The notes beneath the pieces were generated by a model. That model had not been told where the DNA came from and did not search any database. It saw nothing but the letters and a program-made list of their open reading frames with translations. A stretch of DNA of 64,000 nucleotides, taken from contig CAVNZM010000001.1 of NCBI GenBank assembly GCA_963693365.1, positions 2,604,001 through 2,668,000 of the forward strand, read 5' to 3'. How positions within the stretch are numbered: the stretch's first letter is position 1; the number at the start of each line of letters is the position of its first letter. A program made the translations under genes and the position numbers. The DNA is from Amoebidium appalachense. Taxonomy: Eukaryota; Ichthyosporea. Below, piece after piece: positions 1-12,648 of the stretch.

Positions 1-382
1 CCCCCCCCCCCCCCTCCTCTCCCCTCCGCCAAAACACACACACGTGTGTGCTATGCTGACACACACACGGAAACTCGACGTGCGCCGATCGGGGTTCAAT
101 TATATATATCCAAGTATATCCAAGGATGATGTACCCACTGGCTTACGTAAGTGGCCGGGCACTACTCAAAAAAAAAAAAAAAGAAAAAAAAAAAGAAAAA
201 GAGGCTGCATGACTCAACCGGTTGCTGTTTCTGGTGTGCCAGGGTTTGAAGGTGACAGGGTTTGAAATTTCCCGCAGACTTGTATTCAGGCAGTGAGACC
301 CGGTCGACACACTTTCATGCTTGACTGAGCTACAATCTCAGCCTAATAGAATAGAAGTACAATCCTGCACCCATCTTCTGAA
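1..382. other. 5' flank of the THUMP-domain gene
   Basis: This stretch upstream of the first start codon holds a poly-C run at the window edge, a short CA-rich patch, and an A-rich tract near 168-200. I see no second gene or recognisable promoter box. Transcription of the downstream gene presumably begins here, but the start site cannot be placed from the sequence. Confidence 0.4.
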
Positions 383-820
383 ATGGCAGACACCGGTGCG
401 CAGAAACGTCCAGCCAAAAGTGGAGGAGAGGGGCAGCGAAAACGCAACAAGTCCTACTACAGGAACTACGCTAGAGCAAACAAGGAGGTTCGTGTGGAAT
501 ACTGAGGACCGAACATTGAAACGCTGGCTAACATGCTTGGTGCAGCTTCTTGTCTCTCAAGAATACGCCCGCTGTATTTCTTTGCTTCGCTCTCCTGTTT
601 TCCGTCGCCTCCCCCCCCCCCCCCCCCCCTCCCCCCGCCGCCCCCCGCCGTCCCCTCCTCGTTTCTCGATACACACACACGCGTGCACACTCCCTCCCTC
701 CCCCCTCCCCCCCCCCCCCCCCCCCCGCCCGCCCGCCCGCCCCTCTCCCCCCCCCCCCCCGTCGGCCTCTTTTCTCGGTACACGCACACATGCACACACA
801 CACCCTTCCTCCCCCCTCTT

Positions 821-918
<98 letters not shown>

Positions 919-1145
919 CTCTCTCTCTCTCTTCCTCCCCCTTTTCTCTCTCTCTCGCTCTCTCTTCTCCCTCTCTCTCCCCCTCTCTCCCCTCCCTCCC
1001 CCTCCTCGTCTCTCTCTTTCTCCTCTCCTCTCCCTCCCTATCTCTCTATCTCCCTTCCCATCTCTCCCCCTGCCTCCCTCCCTCCCTCCCTCCCTCCCTC
1101 TCTCTCCCTCTCTCTCTTCCTCCCTCCCTCCCCCCTCTCTCTCTC

Positions 1146-1206
<61 letters not shown>

Positions 1207-1640
1207 CCCCCTCTCTCTCGTCCTCTCTGTCTCTCTCCCTCTCTCTCTTGCTCCGAGGCTCTCTTCCTTCCTTCCCCCCCCCCCCCCCTCTCCCAGCACC
1301 CCGTCTCTCCTTCTTTGCCTCTTTCCCTCTCCCTCTCCCTCTCTCTCTCTAGCTGTCTCTCTCCCCCTCCCCTTCTCTCGCTTCCCCCCTCCCTCTTCCC
1401 CCCATCTTCCCCCACCTCGCTCTGTCCCCTCTCTCCCGTTTCTGCCCGCTCCCCATCCTGTCGTGTTTCATGGATTGGCTACATCTATCCGTCTCCTTGC
1501 ACCTTGCATCCTCCGTTTTCACGTCTTTTACGTACTATGCCGGCAGTGTTCGTGTCCCTTTCGGCTTCCCGCTCACCCCCCCCCCCCCCCCCCCCCCCCC
1601 GTCCACCTCTCCCTCACCCCCTCCCCACCCCTCGGTTCTC

Positions 1641-1678
<38 letters not shown>

Positions 1679-3514
1679 CACACACACACACACACACAAA
1701 CACACACAATAATAGCACATTCTTGACCGCAAACGTAGTTAGCAATCAGCGTTGATGGTGGTGCTGATGGGATGCCTTTGCCCTTAGAGGGGACAAAGGT
1801 GGGTGGGCGCCGGGGGGGAGGGGGGGGGGGGGGGAAGGGGGAGGGGGGTTAAGTCGGTGAGAAGTACAGGTATTCTGACTGGTGAAATTTCTTCGGTTGC
1901 TCACAGGGGTCGTTCCAAGCTGGTTCACGTGGAGTGATGGTAACATGTGACCACATCACCTCTACAAAGGCAACGGCTGAGGCTCTAGAGCTACTGGAGG
2001 AGGTGGGTGGATGGGCAGTCAGGATGTGGGTGCACATTTGACGTACATGGGCACGTGCTGCACTGGTGCATGTTGTGTGTCAATACACATGCAGCAAAGA
2101 AATACATGCCTGTACATGCTTGCGTGTACATGCTTGTGTGTGCACCAGGGAGTGATATTCTCACTTGGTACACACCTTCCCACCCCTCCCCCTCCCCTCC
2201 TCCCCCCCCCTCCCCCCACCCACCCACCCACCCACCCACCCAACCCTCCCTCCTCTCCTTCCCTACTCCTCTTCCGCCACCGTCGCAAGTACACACACTG
2301 AGATCGAACGTCTGCACATACACATGCAGACACGCACGCGTGCGCGCTCACGCTCATGCGTACATGTGCTTCTGTAACAACACGACTCAAAATCGTACCT
2401 TGGCTCTGCCCTTGTTAGACACAAGAAGCCCAGACATGTCCGTATCAGCTACGTTGGTGCATCACCTTGTTATTAACTTCCTGACAAGAATATGTGCATG
2501 GCTTGTGCCATTATACAAACTTGTCCTGCCACGGCAAAGTCCGTTGAGGGAGCTTTTTTCCCAAAGGAACGGATGGTATACGTGTGCACATGACATTACT
2601 TTACTACTGCTTTGCACCAAACCGTGTGTCTTCCACTTACATGGGTGACATATTTGACTAGTATGTTATTGACATCCATTTGCTTGCAGTATGCAAACAA
2701 GCTCTTTCCCGTTGAGGGGGAGATGCAAGCTCTGAGGATGAATCGGGTAGTGTTGCTGATGCCTTGAAAAAAGAAATTGAGAGCCTGAGGGTACATATCA
2801 GCGCCCCCCCCCCCCCCCACACACGCACACACACACACACATACACACACACCGTCCCCCAACAGATGCATGCTCTTTATTTGTGCTTTGCCATGCTGCA
2901 TTGTGTTGTCCGTCATGAATGTGCACCTCTTGTTCAATCCTGAACACATCCATCCCCCCCCATCCCCCTCCTCCCCCCTTTCCAAAAAAGGAAAAAAAAG
3001 ATAAATAATGCAATTGTACCCGTCCTTTCTCCCCCTCCTCCCCTCCCCCCTTTCTCTTCCGTTCGTACCTGGTGTTGGGTTTGTGAATCTTGATAGATGC
3101 ACGCCATTACACCCTTATGGGGACGCACACACAAACACGCATGCCCACATATACACACACAGGCACACACACAAACACACACGACACACATCCATGGAAG
3201 AAAAGAAACCAATCGTGCCCCCCCCCCCCCCCCCCCCCCCCCTCCTCCCTCTCCTCTCCCCCTTCCTTATGTTTTTTTGTCCTTCCATTTGATGCACACC
3301 CTGTTCTTTCATAAATGCCGTTGTAGCCCGTACACTTGTCTACTGCAGTCTAACACCCAGGAACCCCCCTGATGATGGGCTCTGTTCAAATGTCTTCTGC
3401 CTGCACGCTTAAATTGTTTGATTTTGGATTTCCCACCTTTGTGACGCTTTGTTGTTGCTCTTTGTTGTCTCCTCCATATTTCCAACCCTCTAACGCATAC
3501 ATCCCCCCCCCCCC

Positions 3515-3545
<31 letters not shown>

Positions 3546-3740
3546 ACAGGGTTCGAAAGACAAGGATGAGGATGCTAGGCGCATAGTGCCCTTAGACATG
3601 GACCGTACCCGGGGCATCCTTTTCCTGCAGTGTGATCCGACCATTGACCCCGTAATATTGGTTCACGGCATCATGCAGGACCTCGATAGCACTAAGCTCC
3701 TCAAGTCAAGGTAGTCCCCCCCCCCCCCCCCTCCCCCCCT

Positions 3741-3771
<31 letters not shown>

Positions 3772-3988
3772 CTGAGGATGGGATCTGCTTATATGCATAC
3801 TCTTTATATATGGTTTGCATTCTGCATCTTGTTATCCGTTGTTCTTGTGTACTTCATACTTTATGACGCATTCACCCCCCCTCCCCCCCCCCCCCCCCCC
3901 CCACCCACCTCTTTCTCTCTTTTTCGTTCTCTCTCTCTCTCTCTCCTGCTCCCACATGCACAGGCATGTGCACGTGCGCGCGCACGCG

Positions 3989-4035
<47 letters not shown>

Positions 4036-4700
4036 CGGGGGGGGGGGGGGGGGGGGGGAAACCCCTCCCACTTCTCCCCTCGCCCGCAGAACAGACACCT
4101 ACACACACACATACACACACACAAACACACACACACACCTTGTCTTATGATGCATTCCCCCAATAGCCAAATACACATATGCTAAAACAACCTTCTGCCC
4201 ACAGATTCATTCAGAGACTTGTGCCTGTTGTTAGCACGTGCAAGTCACACGTAGAGGAGATAGAGAAAGCAGTGAGGCCCATCGTTGAGCCCATATTCCA
4301 CCAACCAGACCAGCAGGGTTACAAGGCAAGTGTTGTGGATGGTTTAAACATGCTGTAAAACTTTCTGCTTTTTTTTGGTTTGTATTCTGTGTTGGGTGGG
4401 TGGGTGGGTGTCTGTGTGTGGTTTGTGGTGGGAAGCGGAGAGGGGGGGTTGATCCTTAAGTCAATGGCTTCTGTTTTAATACGCGCTCAGTTGGTGTTGG
4501 TGTTGAATCTCTCTTCGTTATGGCTGTTACGGGTTTAACCAGCTGTGCAAGCACTGTGCATGTTGTATCCCTCCCCCCCAACTCCCTCTCCACGCCTGCC
4601 CCGCCCTCCTCACAAACTCGCGCACTTGAACCAACACACACAAGCAATCTCACATGCACATGCATTTGCACTCACACATGCACTCACCTCCCCGCCCCCC

Positions 4701-4735
<35 letters not shown>

Positions 4736-5357
4736 CAAGCACTCACATTCACCTTAAATACTAACACGTTGTTCCCCAGTATGCAGTGTGGTACAGGGCG
4801 CGCAATAACGAGGCCCTAGACCGCATGACGGTGATCAATGCTGTGGCCACCATAGTGGCTGAGGGAGACAAAGGCCACAAGGTCGATCTGACGGCACCTG
4901 AGTGGGTGGTTATTGTCGAGGTGGTTGGCGTAAGTCTCCCCCATCCCCGCCACCCTCTCCCCTTCCTCTTTCGCCAACCACACACTCATGCGCGCACATG
5001 CACACACAGACACAGACATAGATGCATGTGTGTGCACACATACACACCCACCACACACACGAAAAAAAAAGGGGGAAGCGGGAAAAAAAAAAAGATATTA
5101 CGTCTTCTTTTGTTGCAATCCTCCCCTCATCACTCTCTTTTTTGCTGTTGGCGTTCCTTGTCGGTCTCCTCTTCGCCAGCAATCATCCCAATCCCCCCCC
5201 CCCCCCCCCCCCAAAAAAAAAAAAAAAAAAAAACACGCACACATTAACACATACATACACACCGCTGTGTCTGTATCGGTGGGACTGTTTGATCATGAAG
5301 TAATATATGATGATGAGGTATCAGTGGTTATGTCCATGCAGGGCATGTTTTTGACAA

Positions 5358-5432
<75 letters not shown>

Positions 5433-5457
5433 ACATGTGCAAAGAAATCCACGCGCA

Positions 5458-5519
<62 letters not shown>

Positions 5520-5681
5520 TACACGTGCCTATCCGTGGTGCAGGACTTCTACAAGTACAAGAAGTACAACGTGCACGAGGTCGTGGGCCAGGGAGACAGT
5601 TTGCGCAAACAGCAGAATAAAAAGGAGCCGGAGGAGAAAAAGGATGCTGCTAAGGACACTGAGGAGGTGAAGGAGCAATAA
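383..5681 (+). CDS. THUMPD1: THUMP-domain protein, THUMPD1/TAN1 family (tRNA N4-acetylcytidine cofactor)
   Basis: Seven exons join in phase: 383-487, 1907-2002, 2690-2790, 3550-3710, 4205-4325, 4780-4929 and 5517-5681. The product is about 299 residues, against about 350 in human THUMPD1. The family binds tRNA through its THUMP domain and helps the NAT10/Kre33 acetyltransferase make ac4C in Leu and Ser tRNAs. The N terminus is lysine/arginine-rich, exon 2 encodes a GVMVTCD strand as in the family, and exon 3 is acidic. Exons 4-6 carry the THUMP core, including [19 protein letters not shown] and [16 protein letters not shown]. Exon 7 gives [15 protein letters not shown] followed by a charged tail. 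Exon 3 reads in frame only if a G5 run near 2716-2720 is taken as G6; with that base it is 34 codons and all phases agree, so an assembly indel or a broken allele is likely. Intron 5 begins with GC (AAG|GCAAGT). The acceptors of exons 4 and 7 sit at the end of CA microsatellites. Family assignment is firm; the start codon is the first ATG of a lysine-rich exon and is slightly less sure. Confidence 0.92.
824..916. repeat. (CT)n microsatellite
   Basis: This is a nearly pure CT dinucleotide array in intron 1 of the THUMP gene. A second CT array lies at 1142-1205, and pyrimidine-rich degenerate sequence fills 600-1450. The long serine/leucine-rich open frames here are translations of the repeat and not genes. 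Confidence 0.95.
2863..2956 (+). repeat. Poly-C-tailed dispersed element, copy 1
   Basis: In intron 3 of the THUMP gene, the order is ATGCATGCTCTTTAT, then a CTGCATTGTGTTGTCCGT core, then ATGAATGTGCACCTC, then a C-rich tail. The same blocks recur in the other copies listed. I see no coding potential. Confidence 0.7.
3365..3502 (+). repeat. Poly-C-tailed dispersed element, copy 2 (divergent)
   Basis: The head GATGGGCTCTGTTCAAATG and the following CTTCTGCCTGCA match the copy at 63395-63505 better than the main group. A poly-C run starts near 3503, just upstream of a CA stretch and the exon 4 acceptor. It may represent a subfamily. Confidence 0.5.
3771..3877 (+). repeat. Poly-C-tailed dispersed element, copy 3
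   Basis: This is one of the best copies, in intron 4 of the THUMP gene. It has the head GAGGATGGGATCTGCTTA, then CATACTCTTTATATATGG, TTGCATTCTGCATCTTG, TTATCCGT, GTACTTCATACTT and GACGCATTC, followed by a long C run. A C tract also precedes it. It closely matches the copy at 61960-62070, 58 kb away. Confidence 0.85.
5362..5514. repeat. Double (CA)n microsatellite forming a splice acceptor
   Basis: Two CA arrays (about 5362-5429 and 5459-5514) are separated by some 30 bp. The second ends directly in CAG, which is the acceptor of the last exon of the THUMP gene. Confidence 0.9.
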
Positions 5682-5684
5682 CTA

Positions 5685-5690
5685 AATAAA
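5685..5690 (+). terminator. Polyadenylation signal AATAAA
   Basis: A canonical AATAAA begins three bases after the TAA stop of the THUMP-domain gene. This implies a very short 3' untranslated region if it is used. Confidence 0.6.
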
Positions 5691-6007
5691 ATGGTAGATT
5701 CGAGGTTAGATATCTGGTTCAGAATCCTCCCCTCTCCCCCCCACCCCTCCCCCTCTCCCCACCAACCCACCCACCCACCCCTCTTTTCTCCCCTCGCTTT
5801 TCCGATCTCTTGTCCTCTCTTTCGTCTCTCTGTGTTCTATGCCTTTTTCTAGCATCATTCCTTCCTCTTCCCACGCTTTTGTCCACTACTCTAGCTCTCA
5901 CTTATTCACTCTATCTCCAGAATGTTCATCGATGTCACCACGCTGCAGTGCTCGCTTTTCGTTGGGCACTTTATTTTTATAGTCCTTCGTTTTTAGCCAC
6001 CCCGGCA

Positions 6008-6043
<36 letters not shown>

Positions 6044-6449
6044 GACGCATGCTGGCCATGCGTACGTGAATAAAGATGCGGCTTGGTTTAGACATACCTC
6101 TGGATAAACGTCAATACTTACGTAGTTACGTTATACTTCCGTACTGCTGTGCTGGGGGATCACTGGAGACACCACACTGAGCCTAGCACCCAACAACAAG
6201 AATATTGACCAAGGCCTATCTAGGAGGCCTTGATATTGACGGTAATGGCGGCAGGGAGCTCTGGCCCCCGGCCTGGGTGGAAATATGTGTATACATACTT
6301 GTGTGTGCGCGGCCAAGGGGGGAGGGAGGGGAGGGGGCATACCGCCACAAATGCACGTCGGCACATGTACACGAGTATGCAATGGCCTGTGCTGAGATGC
6401 TTGTTCACTTGTATGCAGTTGAGCTAATTTAACATGTTCAAAGTGGGAG

Positions 6450-6488
<39 letters not shown>

Positions 6489-7979
6489 AAATGGATTTTA
6501 TTTCGATCGGGGCAATTTGGGAAGTGACGTCATATAGCGCAATCATCGCGATGACGTAGATGAGCCACTTAGTCTTTTGGTCATCCCCTTATGACGTCAG
6601 AACTTAACTGCTATCACCGCTGACTGTTGTTATGAGGGTAAACCGTGGAGATTACTTTAGACTAACTGCCCATTTCTTGAGCCTCGGCAGACTCATGAAG
6701 CACTGTGCTAGGCCGGTCATTTCAAAGTTTTTGTTTGTGTAAAGCATAGCTTCGTAGCCTATTAGATGTAGTCTAAGTTCAAAAAGTTCTTTTTATACCA
6801 GTAAGTTTTAGAAAGTCTTCTTAGTAATGAGAGAGTAGTTGTCGTGTGGCTGGGTGCAAGCCAAGAAAGTTCTTGGAGAAGATTGTGTAGGGAGAGGACC
6901 CCTGCATTGACAAGTAATCTTAACCTGCGAGTGCAATCTGGTGGCTCTACAGGTTGACGAAGGGTTGCTAAAAGGCCTTGTGAGGGCTGAAGAAGATCCA
7001 TTTATAACCTCTCGCCTCTATATTTGTTAAAAGCCACTTCGCCTTGGTTCGTTTAGAGCTTCCCGTAAGTGTGCACACAGAAAAATAAGAGACACGGCCC
7101 TGATTACTTTCAGCTTTTTTAAGGGCAGACAACACAGACTGCTGCATGAACTGTATGGTCCATACACTTAGTACAGGCTTTGTCTTGCGCACCGGCCTGC
7201 TTTCAATGTTGTCGTGCTAGCTTTAGGGGCAGTGCCGTGCAGCCACATGCAGGGCAGTCAAATACGCCGCCTTGCCCAGTCGGTCTGGGATGTGGCTGTG
7301 GGCTCACTGCAACCCTCCCCCCCGGTAGGTGTCAACGCCCCCATTGCTTTCTCTCTATGACTCCTTGTTATTTTGGCACATGAACGTGTATGTGAGCGTC
7401 CGGGCCGGCTGCATGTGCACAGCTTCACAGGTGCGCGTAAACACGTACAGACACAGAGAGAGAGAGAAATGTGTACACACACATATAAACACTCAGTGTA
7501 CACAAGCACACACACACGCTTACACACACAAGCACGTAATACACATACAACTCTCACATGTTTACTCGCATTTGGGTACTCCTTTTTTGCTTTTTGTGTT
7601 TTCTCCTATACCTTTCCCTGGCTGCCTTCTTGTTCCCCCGACTTTGCTAGCCCACCTTTCACCAAGCCAGAAAGTGCGGTGTGGTCCGTTCGCTTTAAGC
7701 TTCTTCTAGCCTAATGTCTGCATCTATCATCAAGCCATTATTTTCGGAGTCGAGGGACACATCCTTGGTGCATTTTGCAAATTTTTACACATTAGTTCTT
7801 CGGAAACTAACACCGAATATAGGCATCAGAAAGTGGCGAGGCGAAAGGGACTAATTGGGTCTTAGGAGTGGCCACTTTCCCTCTTTTCCTCTGCTTATTC
7901 TTTTTTTTGATTTTTACTTGTTTGTGCTTTCTACACTCTGAGTGCTGCGCAGATGTGGCCCTATCTTCCAATTCGTGCG

Positions 7980-8014
<35 letters not shown>

Positions 8015-8025
8015 GTGGTGGTGGT

Positions 8026-8059
<34 letters not shown>

Positions 8060-8194
8060 AAGGGGAGGGGCTGCTGGGAGCAGGCTTTGGCGTTTAAAGG
8101 GACCGAGAAAGAGGTTGGGAGGGAGCGACAGGAAAATAGGCTTCCCCCTCCCCCCCCAAAAAAAAAACTCAATTCTTCTCTGTGACAGCAGAAA
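5691..8194. other. Intergenic region between the THUMP gene and ATG4
   Basis: No gene is supported here. The stretch holds C/T-rich sequence, a G run at about 6010-6039, T runs at about 6452-6481 and 7983-8013, and a G run at about 8026-8057. Three TGACGT-type sites cluster at 6525-6599. A more 5' exon of ATG4 could be hidden here, because the ATG4 start codon used below is only the first one that can be supported. Confidence 0.5.
6525..6599. promoter_or_regulatory. Cluster of CRE-like TGACGT(CA) sites
   Basis: Two perfect TGACGTCA palindromes (6525-6532 and 6592-6599) and one TGACGTA site (6552-6558) lie within 75 bp, about 1.6 kb upstream of the ATG4 start. A third TGACGTCA lies inside the first ATG4 exon at 8203-8210. 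Such palindromes are bound by CREB/ATF-type bZIP factors. Function here is inferred from motif clustering alone. Confidence 0.35.
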
Positions 8195-9919
8195 ATGGGG
8201 GCTGACGTCATCTGGCTTCTAGGGCAGCCTTATCTGCTCTCTGAAGGTGGGCCATGTAGATTTCATGATGTGGTGTGGGTCTAAGTGCCTGTGTGGCTTG
8301 GATGCTACATACATCTTTAAATAGCATGCATGAAGGGTGGGTGTTAAGAAGGGTGTGCAGTGTGCAGTAGAGATGTTGGTTGTGGAAAGAAAGATAAAAA
8401 AGGCACAATGATTGCATACGTGCAGGGACAGTTACACGTACGTGTGTTCACAAGAGAGTTGATGCACACACGGCACGTTCACACACACACACAGACACAC
8501 ACACACACACATATACATTTGACAACCAAGAGAAGAAGATGATGAAGAGGAAGAGGAAGAGGAAGAAGAAAGAATGAACAAAGCAAAAGGGTGTAGGAGG
8601 ATGTAGGCACAGGTTTCCAAACAGCTCCTGGTCTTACTCTGTGGCATTATTGCATTTGTATCACCCCTGTCTGTGGTGCTTCAACCTAACATGCCTCTGT
8701 CCTAAACCGCAGACCGTGCAAGGTTTCTGGACGACTTTCAAAGCCGCATCTGGTGTACATATCGCACTGGATACGCACCAATAGGTGGGTGCCGAATGTC
8801 TTTTTCCTTTACCTTGAATCCCTATGTTCTCGGTGGAAGGGGCATGGGTTCCTTGTGTTTTAGACATCTATGGAAAGTGCGGGGAGGAAAGGTGTTCCTC
8901 TGGGGATGGATGGGTGGGTTTGTGTGTGTGTGTGTGGGGGGGGGGGGAACAAATGAGGAAAGACAGAAAGGGAAAGGGGAGGGGGTAGGGGTTGTGGTGG
9001 GCTGCTTGTAGCAGGGTGACACACATGATGTTTGTGTGGTGGTGGTGGCGGTGGTTTGTTTTGTTTTTTTTTTTGTTTGTTTGTTTTTTTTTTTTGGGGG
9101 GGGGGGGGGGGGAGGGGGGGATTGGTTTTAAAGTACACATGTACATTTTCTTCTCGTGATAATGTCATATACTTATTTCCATTGTGATGTAGCCATATGC
9201 ATGACTGGGGACTTTCTAAGGCAGGACCTACTTCGTGACCACACATATGCACCTGTTAATCTCCAGAGGAGTGTGTGTGTGCGTGTGTGGGTGGGTGGGT
9301 GGGGGGGGGGGGGGGGGGGGGGGAGGGGGGTAATAAGAACAGACACACAACACAAGATGTACCTCTGGAGACGGCATTTTCAAAAAGGAAAACGTGGGGT
9401 TGGATTATACTTTGGGGGGGATGGGGGGGGGGGGGGGGGGGAGGGGGGGGGCAAGATTTACCTTTTACCGGACGATGTTTTTGGAATAGGAAGGGGGGGG
9501 GATTGGGGGGGTTAGAATCCATTGTGGAGTACGAAATACACATTTATGACGGAGGACACCATACAGATTGCAAAGCGCACGTTTGGGGGGGGAGGGGTGG
9601 ATTGTATGGAGGGAGGACATTGACACTGTGTGCAGGGGGCAGTGTGTACACGGCCGACACCGGGTGGGGCTGCATGCTGCGCTGTGGCCAGATGGTGCTG
9701 GCTCAGGCTCTGGTCATGAGGTTCCTGGGCAGACGTACGTGCAACATGGTTTTTTTTTTGTTGTTGTTATTTTTTTTTAAGGGGGACTAGGAGTGATGGG
9801 ATTTTTTTAGTCGTGGTGGTGGTGATTGTTAATGATAAGTGTGTGTTCGTTTTTCTTTTGTCTTCTCTGTCTGCCAACAGCCGGGGGAGGGACAGGGGGG
9901 GAGGAGGGGGGAAGGGGAA

Positions 9920-9952
<33 letters not shown>

Positions 9953-10131
9953 GAAAGCTTGCTGGTGGTAGGCGACACACTGCATAGCTGGAATCATTAC
10001 ATCTATCCTGTTTTTTTTTGACAATCGTTTTGACTCTTCCTTGAAACCACCCCCCCCCCCCCCCCCCCCCCCCCTTCTCATCCACTCAAACATTCAACTT
10101 TTGTGTGGATTTCCTCTGTAATGATGGCTGG

Positions 10132-10198
<67 letters not shown>

Positions 10199-10207
10199 TC
10201 TCTCTCG

Positions 10208-10288
<81 letters not shown>

Positions 10289-11726
10289 CCCTCCCTCCCT
10301 CCCTCCCTCCCTCCCTCCTCCTCTCTCTCTGTCACATTTCCCTTCTCCCCTTCCCATGACCCGTGCTATTAAGTCTCAACCTTTCCCCCTTGGTTCTTCT
10401 TCTTCTCTTTTTTATTTTTTTTCCTTATTTCTCGTTCATGTTATTCTTCTTAGCGCATGTGTTAGTGATAAGTCGACCGGTGATCTGAGCCACTTTTGTG
10501 GCTCAAATGACCTGATTGCGCGATCCTTATAAGTGGTAGTAAAAAACAAAACCCACAAAACAAACTACACAATGCCGTTGTTGACATCCTAACGGTCACG
10601 TAGACACCAAGAAACCGAAGTTTCGTCTCTGATGACTGCTTCATACTGCGCTGCGAACTTGAGGCTTCAAGCGAAAAACTCGATTTTCTGGACAAATTTT
10701 AGGCCATGTGCCAAATATCGTCTCCCCACGATGTGCTACACCGTATATTAATTAGTAGCAAACAAAGAATATAGCCTTGGCATGCTAGTGACAAAATTTC
10801 AAGGCTTTTTGTTGTTTTTTCATCGAGTTCACTATGTAGCGTTTTCAAGGTGTTCATCCTCTTTCGGCGGAATCCGGGCCGAATTCGATCTGCAAAACTG
10901 CCGGTTGCATAGAATGCGAAAAAACCACGATACTCCTTGTTGTTTGGCAAGCGCTAGCACCCACTTTTACTATACCAATCACCTTGGTCCAGAGACCAAA
11001 AAGGCAGGAAACTTCAGCAGCTAATTGGGCATACCAAGAAAGCGCGCGCGACTCTCGACCACTAAGCTCTAGGGGTGGTCGACCGTAACTAGCCACTTTT
11101 GTGGCTGTTTCGACAGAAATGAGCCACTTATGTGGCTCGCGGTCGACTTATCATTAGTGTGTGTGTCCGTGTGTGTGTGTGTGTTTGGAGGGGAGTTTCC
11201 GCTAATGATTTTGTATACATGGCGTCCTGCTATACCTTATCTGTCCTGGCGTGCCTACGGCCTCATGATTTGTGCTGCAGGATGGAGGTTTGACCCGCAC
11301 AAGAAGCAGGAGCAGGACACAGACGCGATATACTACGAGGTGGGTGAAGCTTTTTGCGATCCCTGCGCCCCCCCCCCTCCCCCCCCCCCCCCCCCCCCCC
11401 CTCCCCTTTCCATCCCGTTTCCTCTCATCCCCCTCAGCGGTTGTGTGGCTTGCTGGTGTATATGAGGTGGTATAGTTGCTTTCTGGTGCTCTTGGGTGTT
11501 TGCTGGTAGGGAGGGAAGGAGATTTTGGGGGGAGGGGGAGGTGGGGATGGGGGGGGAGGGGGGGGGAGGAGGAGGGGAGAGTGTGGTGGCATATTGGGAT
11601 GGGGGGAGGGGGGGGGGGGGGGGCTTTTCGGTGACTGGAGTTGGGTTTGGAAAGGAGAGGGGGGAGGGTGGGGGTTTAAGGAAGCATAGGTTTGTGTGTG
11701 TGTGGGCGGGGGTGGGTGGAGGGGGT

Positions 11727-11763
<37 letters not shown>

Positions 11764-12617
11764 GGGAGGGGCAGGGTATAAATGCTAACAGGTGTGCCGG
11801 TGTGTGCTCGCAGATAGTGGGGTGGTTTGTGGACCAGGCAGCCCGGCCGTACTCCATCCACCGCATAGCCCTGGAGGGCATGGCCCTGGACAAGCAGGTC
11901 GGCCAGTGGTTTGGCCCCGCAACAATAGCCCAGGTCATAAAGTATGTATCTACCCCCCCCCCACACACACACACACACACACCTTCCACCCCCACCCCCC
12001 CCAACCCCCCCCCCACCTTCGTCCCTCCCCTCCTCCCCTGCGCATACTCTTTGTCTCTGCTCTTGTATGCTCACACCCGACCCCCCCCCTCATCCTCCCC
12101 TGATGATTCTCGTTGTATGCTCTTTGTTTCACTACCCCCCCCCCCCCCCCCCCCCCCCCCGCTCCTCTTCCCCCGTCAATGTGTGTGTTCTATTTCTTCC
12201 CCCTCCCCCCCCCCCCCCCCAAAAAAAAAAAAATCTGATGTGTTTTTCGTTTTGAATGTGTCGTCAACTACAAAGCACTCTGAACCAAACAACCCCCCCC
12301 CCCCCCCCCCCCCCACCCCACCCCCCTGTATTGCTTTTCTCACGGAGGGCATAATCTTCACTGTGTTCTGTTTCTCCCAATCCGTACTTCTTGGCCATGG
12401 TCACACACGCACTGCGGTTGTTGTCTCTAGTAAAGACCACACTCCCTTGTCAACAAGACAGTCTCAATGGTGTAATGTCCGCACACACTCGTGTGTTTTC
12501 TTCTTCCCTTCGCTTTCCCCTGCCTCCCTTGTCTTGTCTTTCCCCTTGCCGACGCATGAATAGATAGAAAGTCAAGGGTGTGTGGGTCCGCACTAGGGGA
12601 TGCTCGAGGATGCGTCT

Positions 12618-12648
<31 letters not shown>

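Noticed and set aside
321-1755. Long Ser/Leu/Pro-rich and Arg/Glu/Gly-rich open frames on both strands
   Set aside because: They are translations of (CT)n and poly-C tracts in intron 1 of the THUMP gene; frames are open on all strands because the repeat lacks stop codons.
7692-7844. Candidate first exon for ATG4 (ATG at about 7713)
   Set aside because: The 44-codon frame ends in a stop and shows no ATG4-like N-terminal pattern; I could not join it to the exon at 8195.
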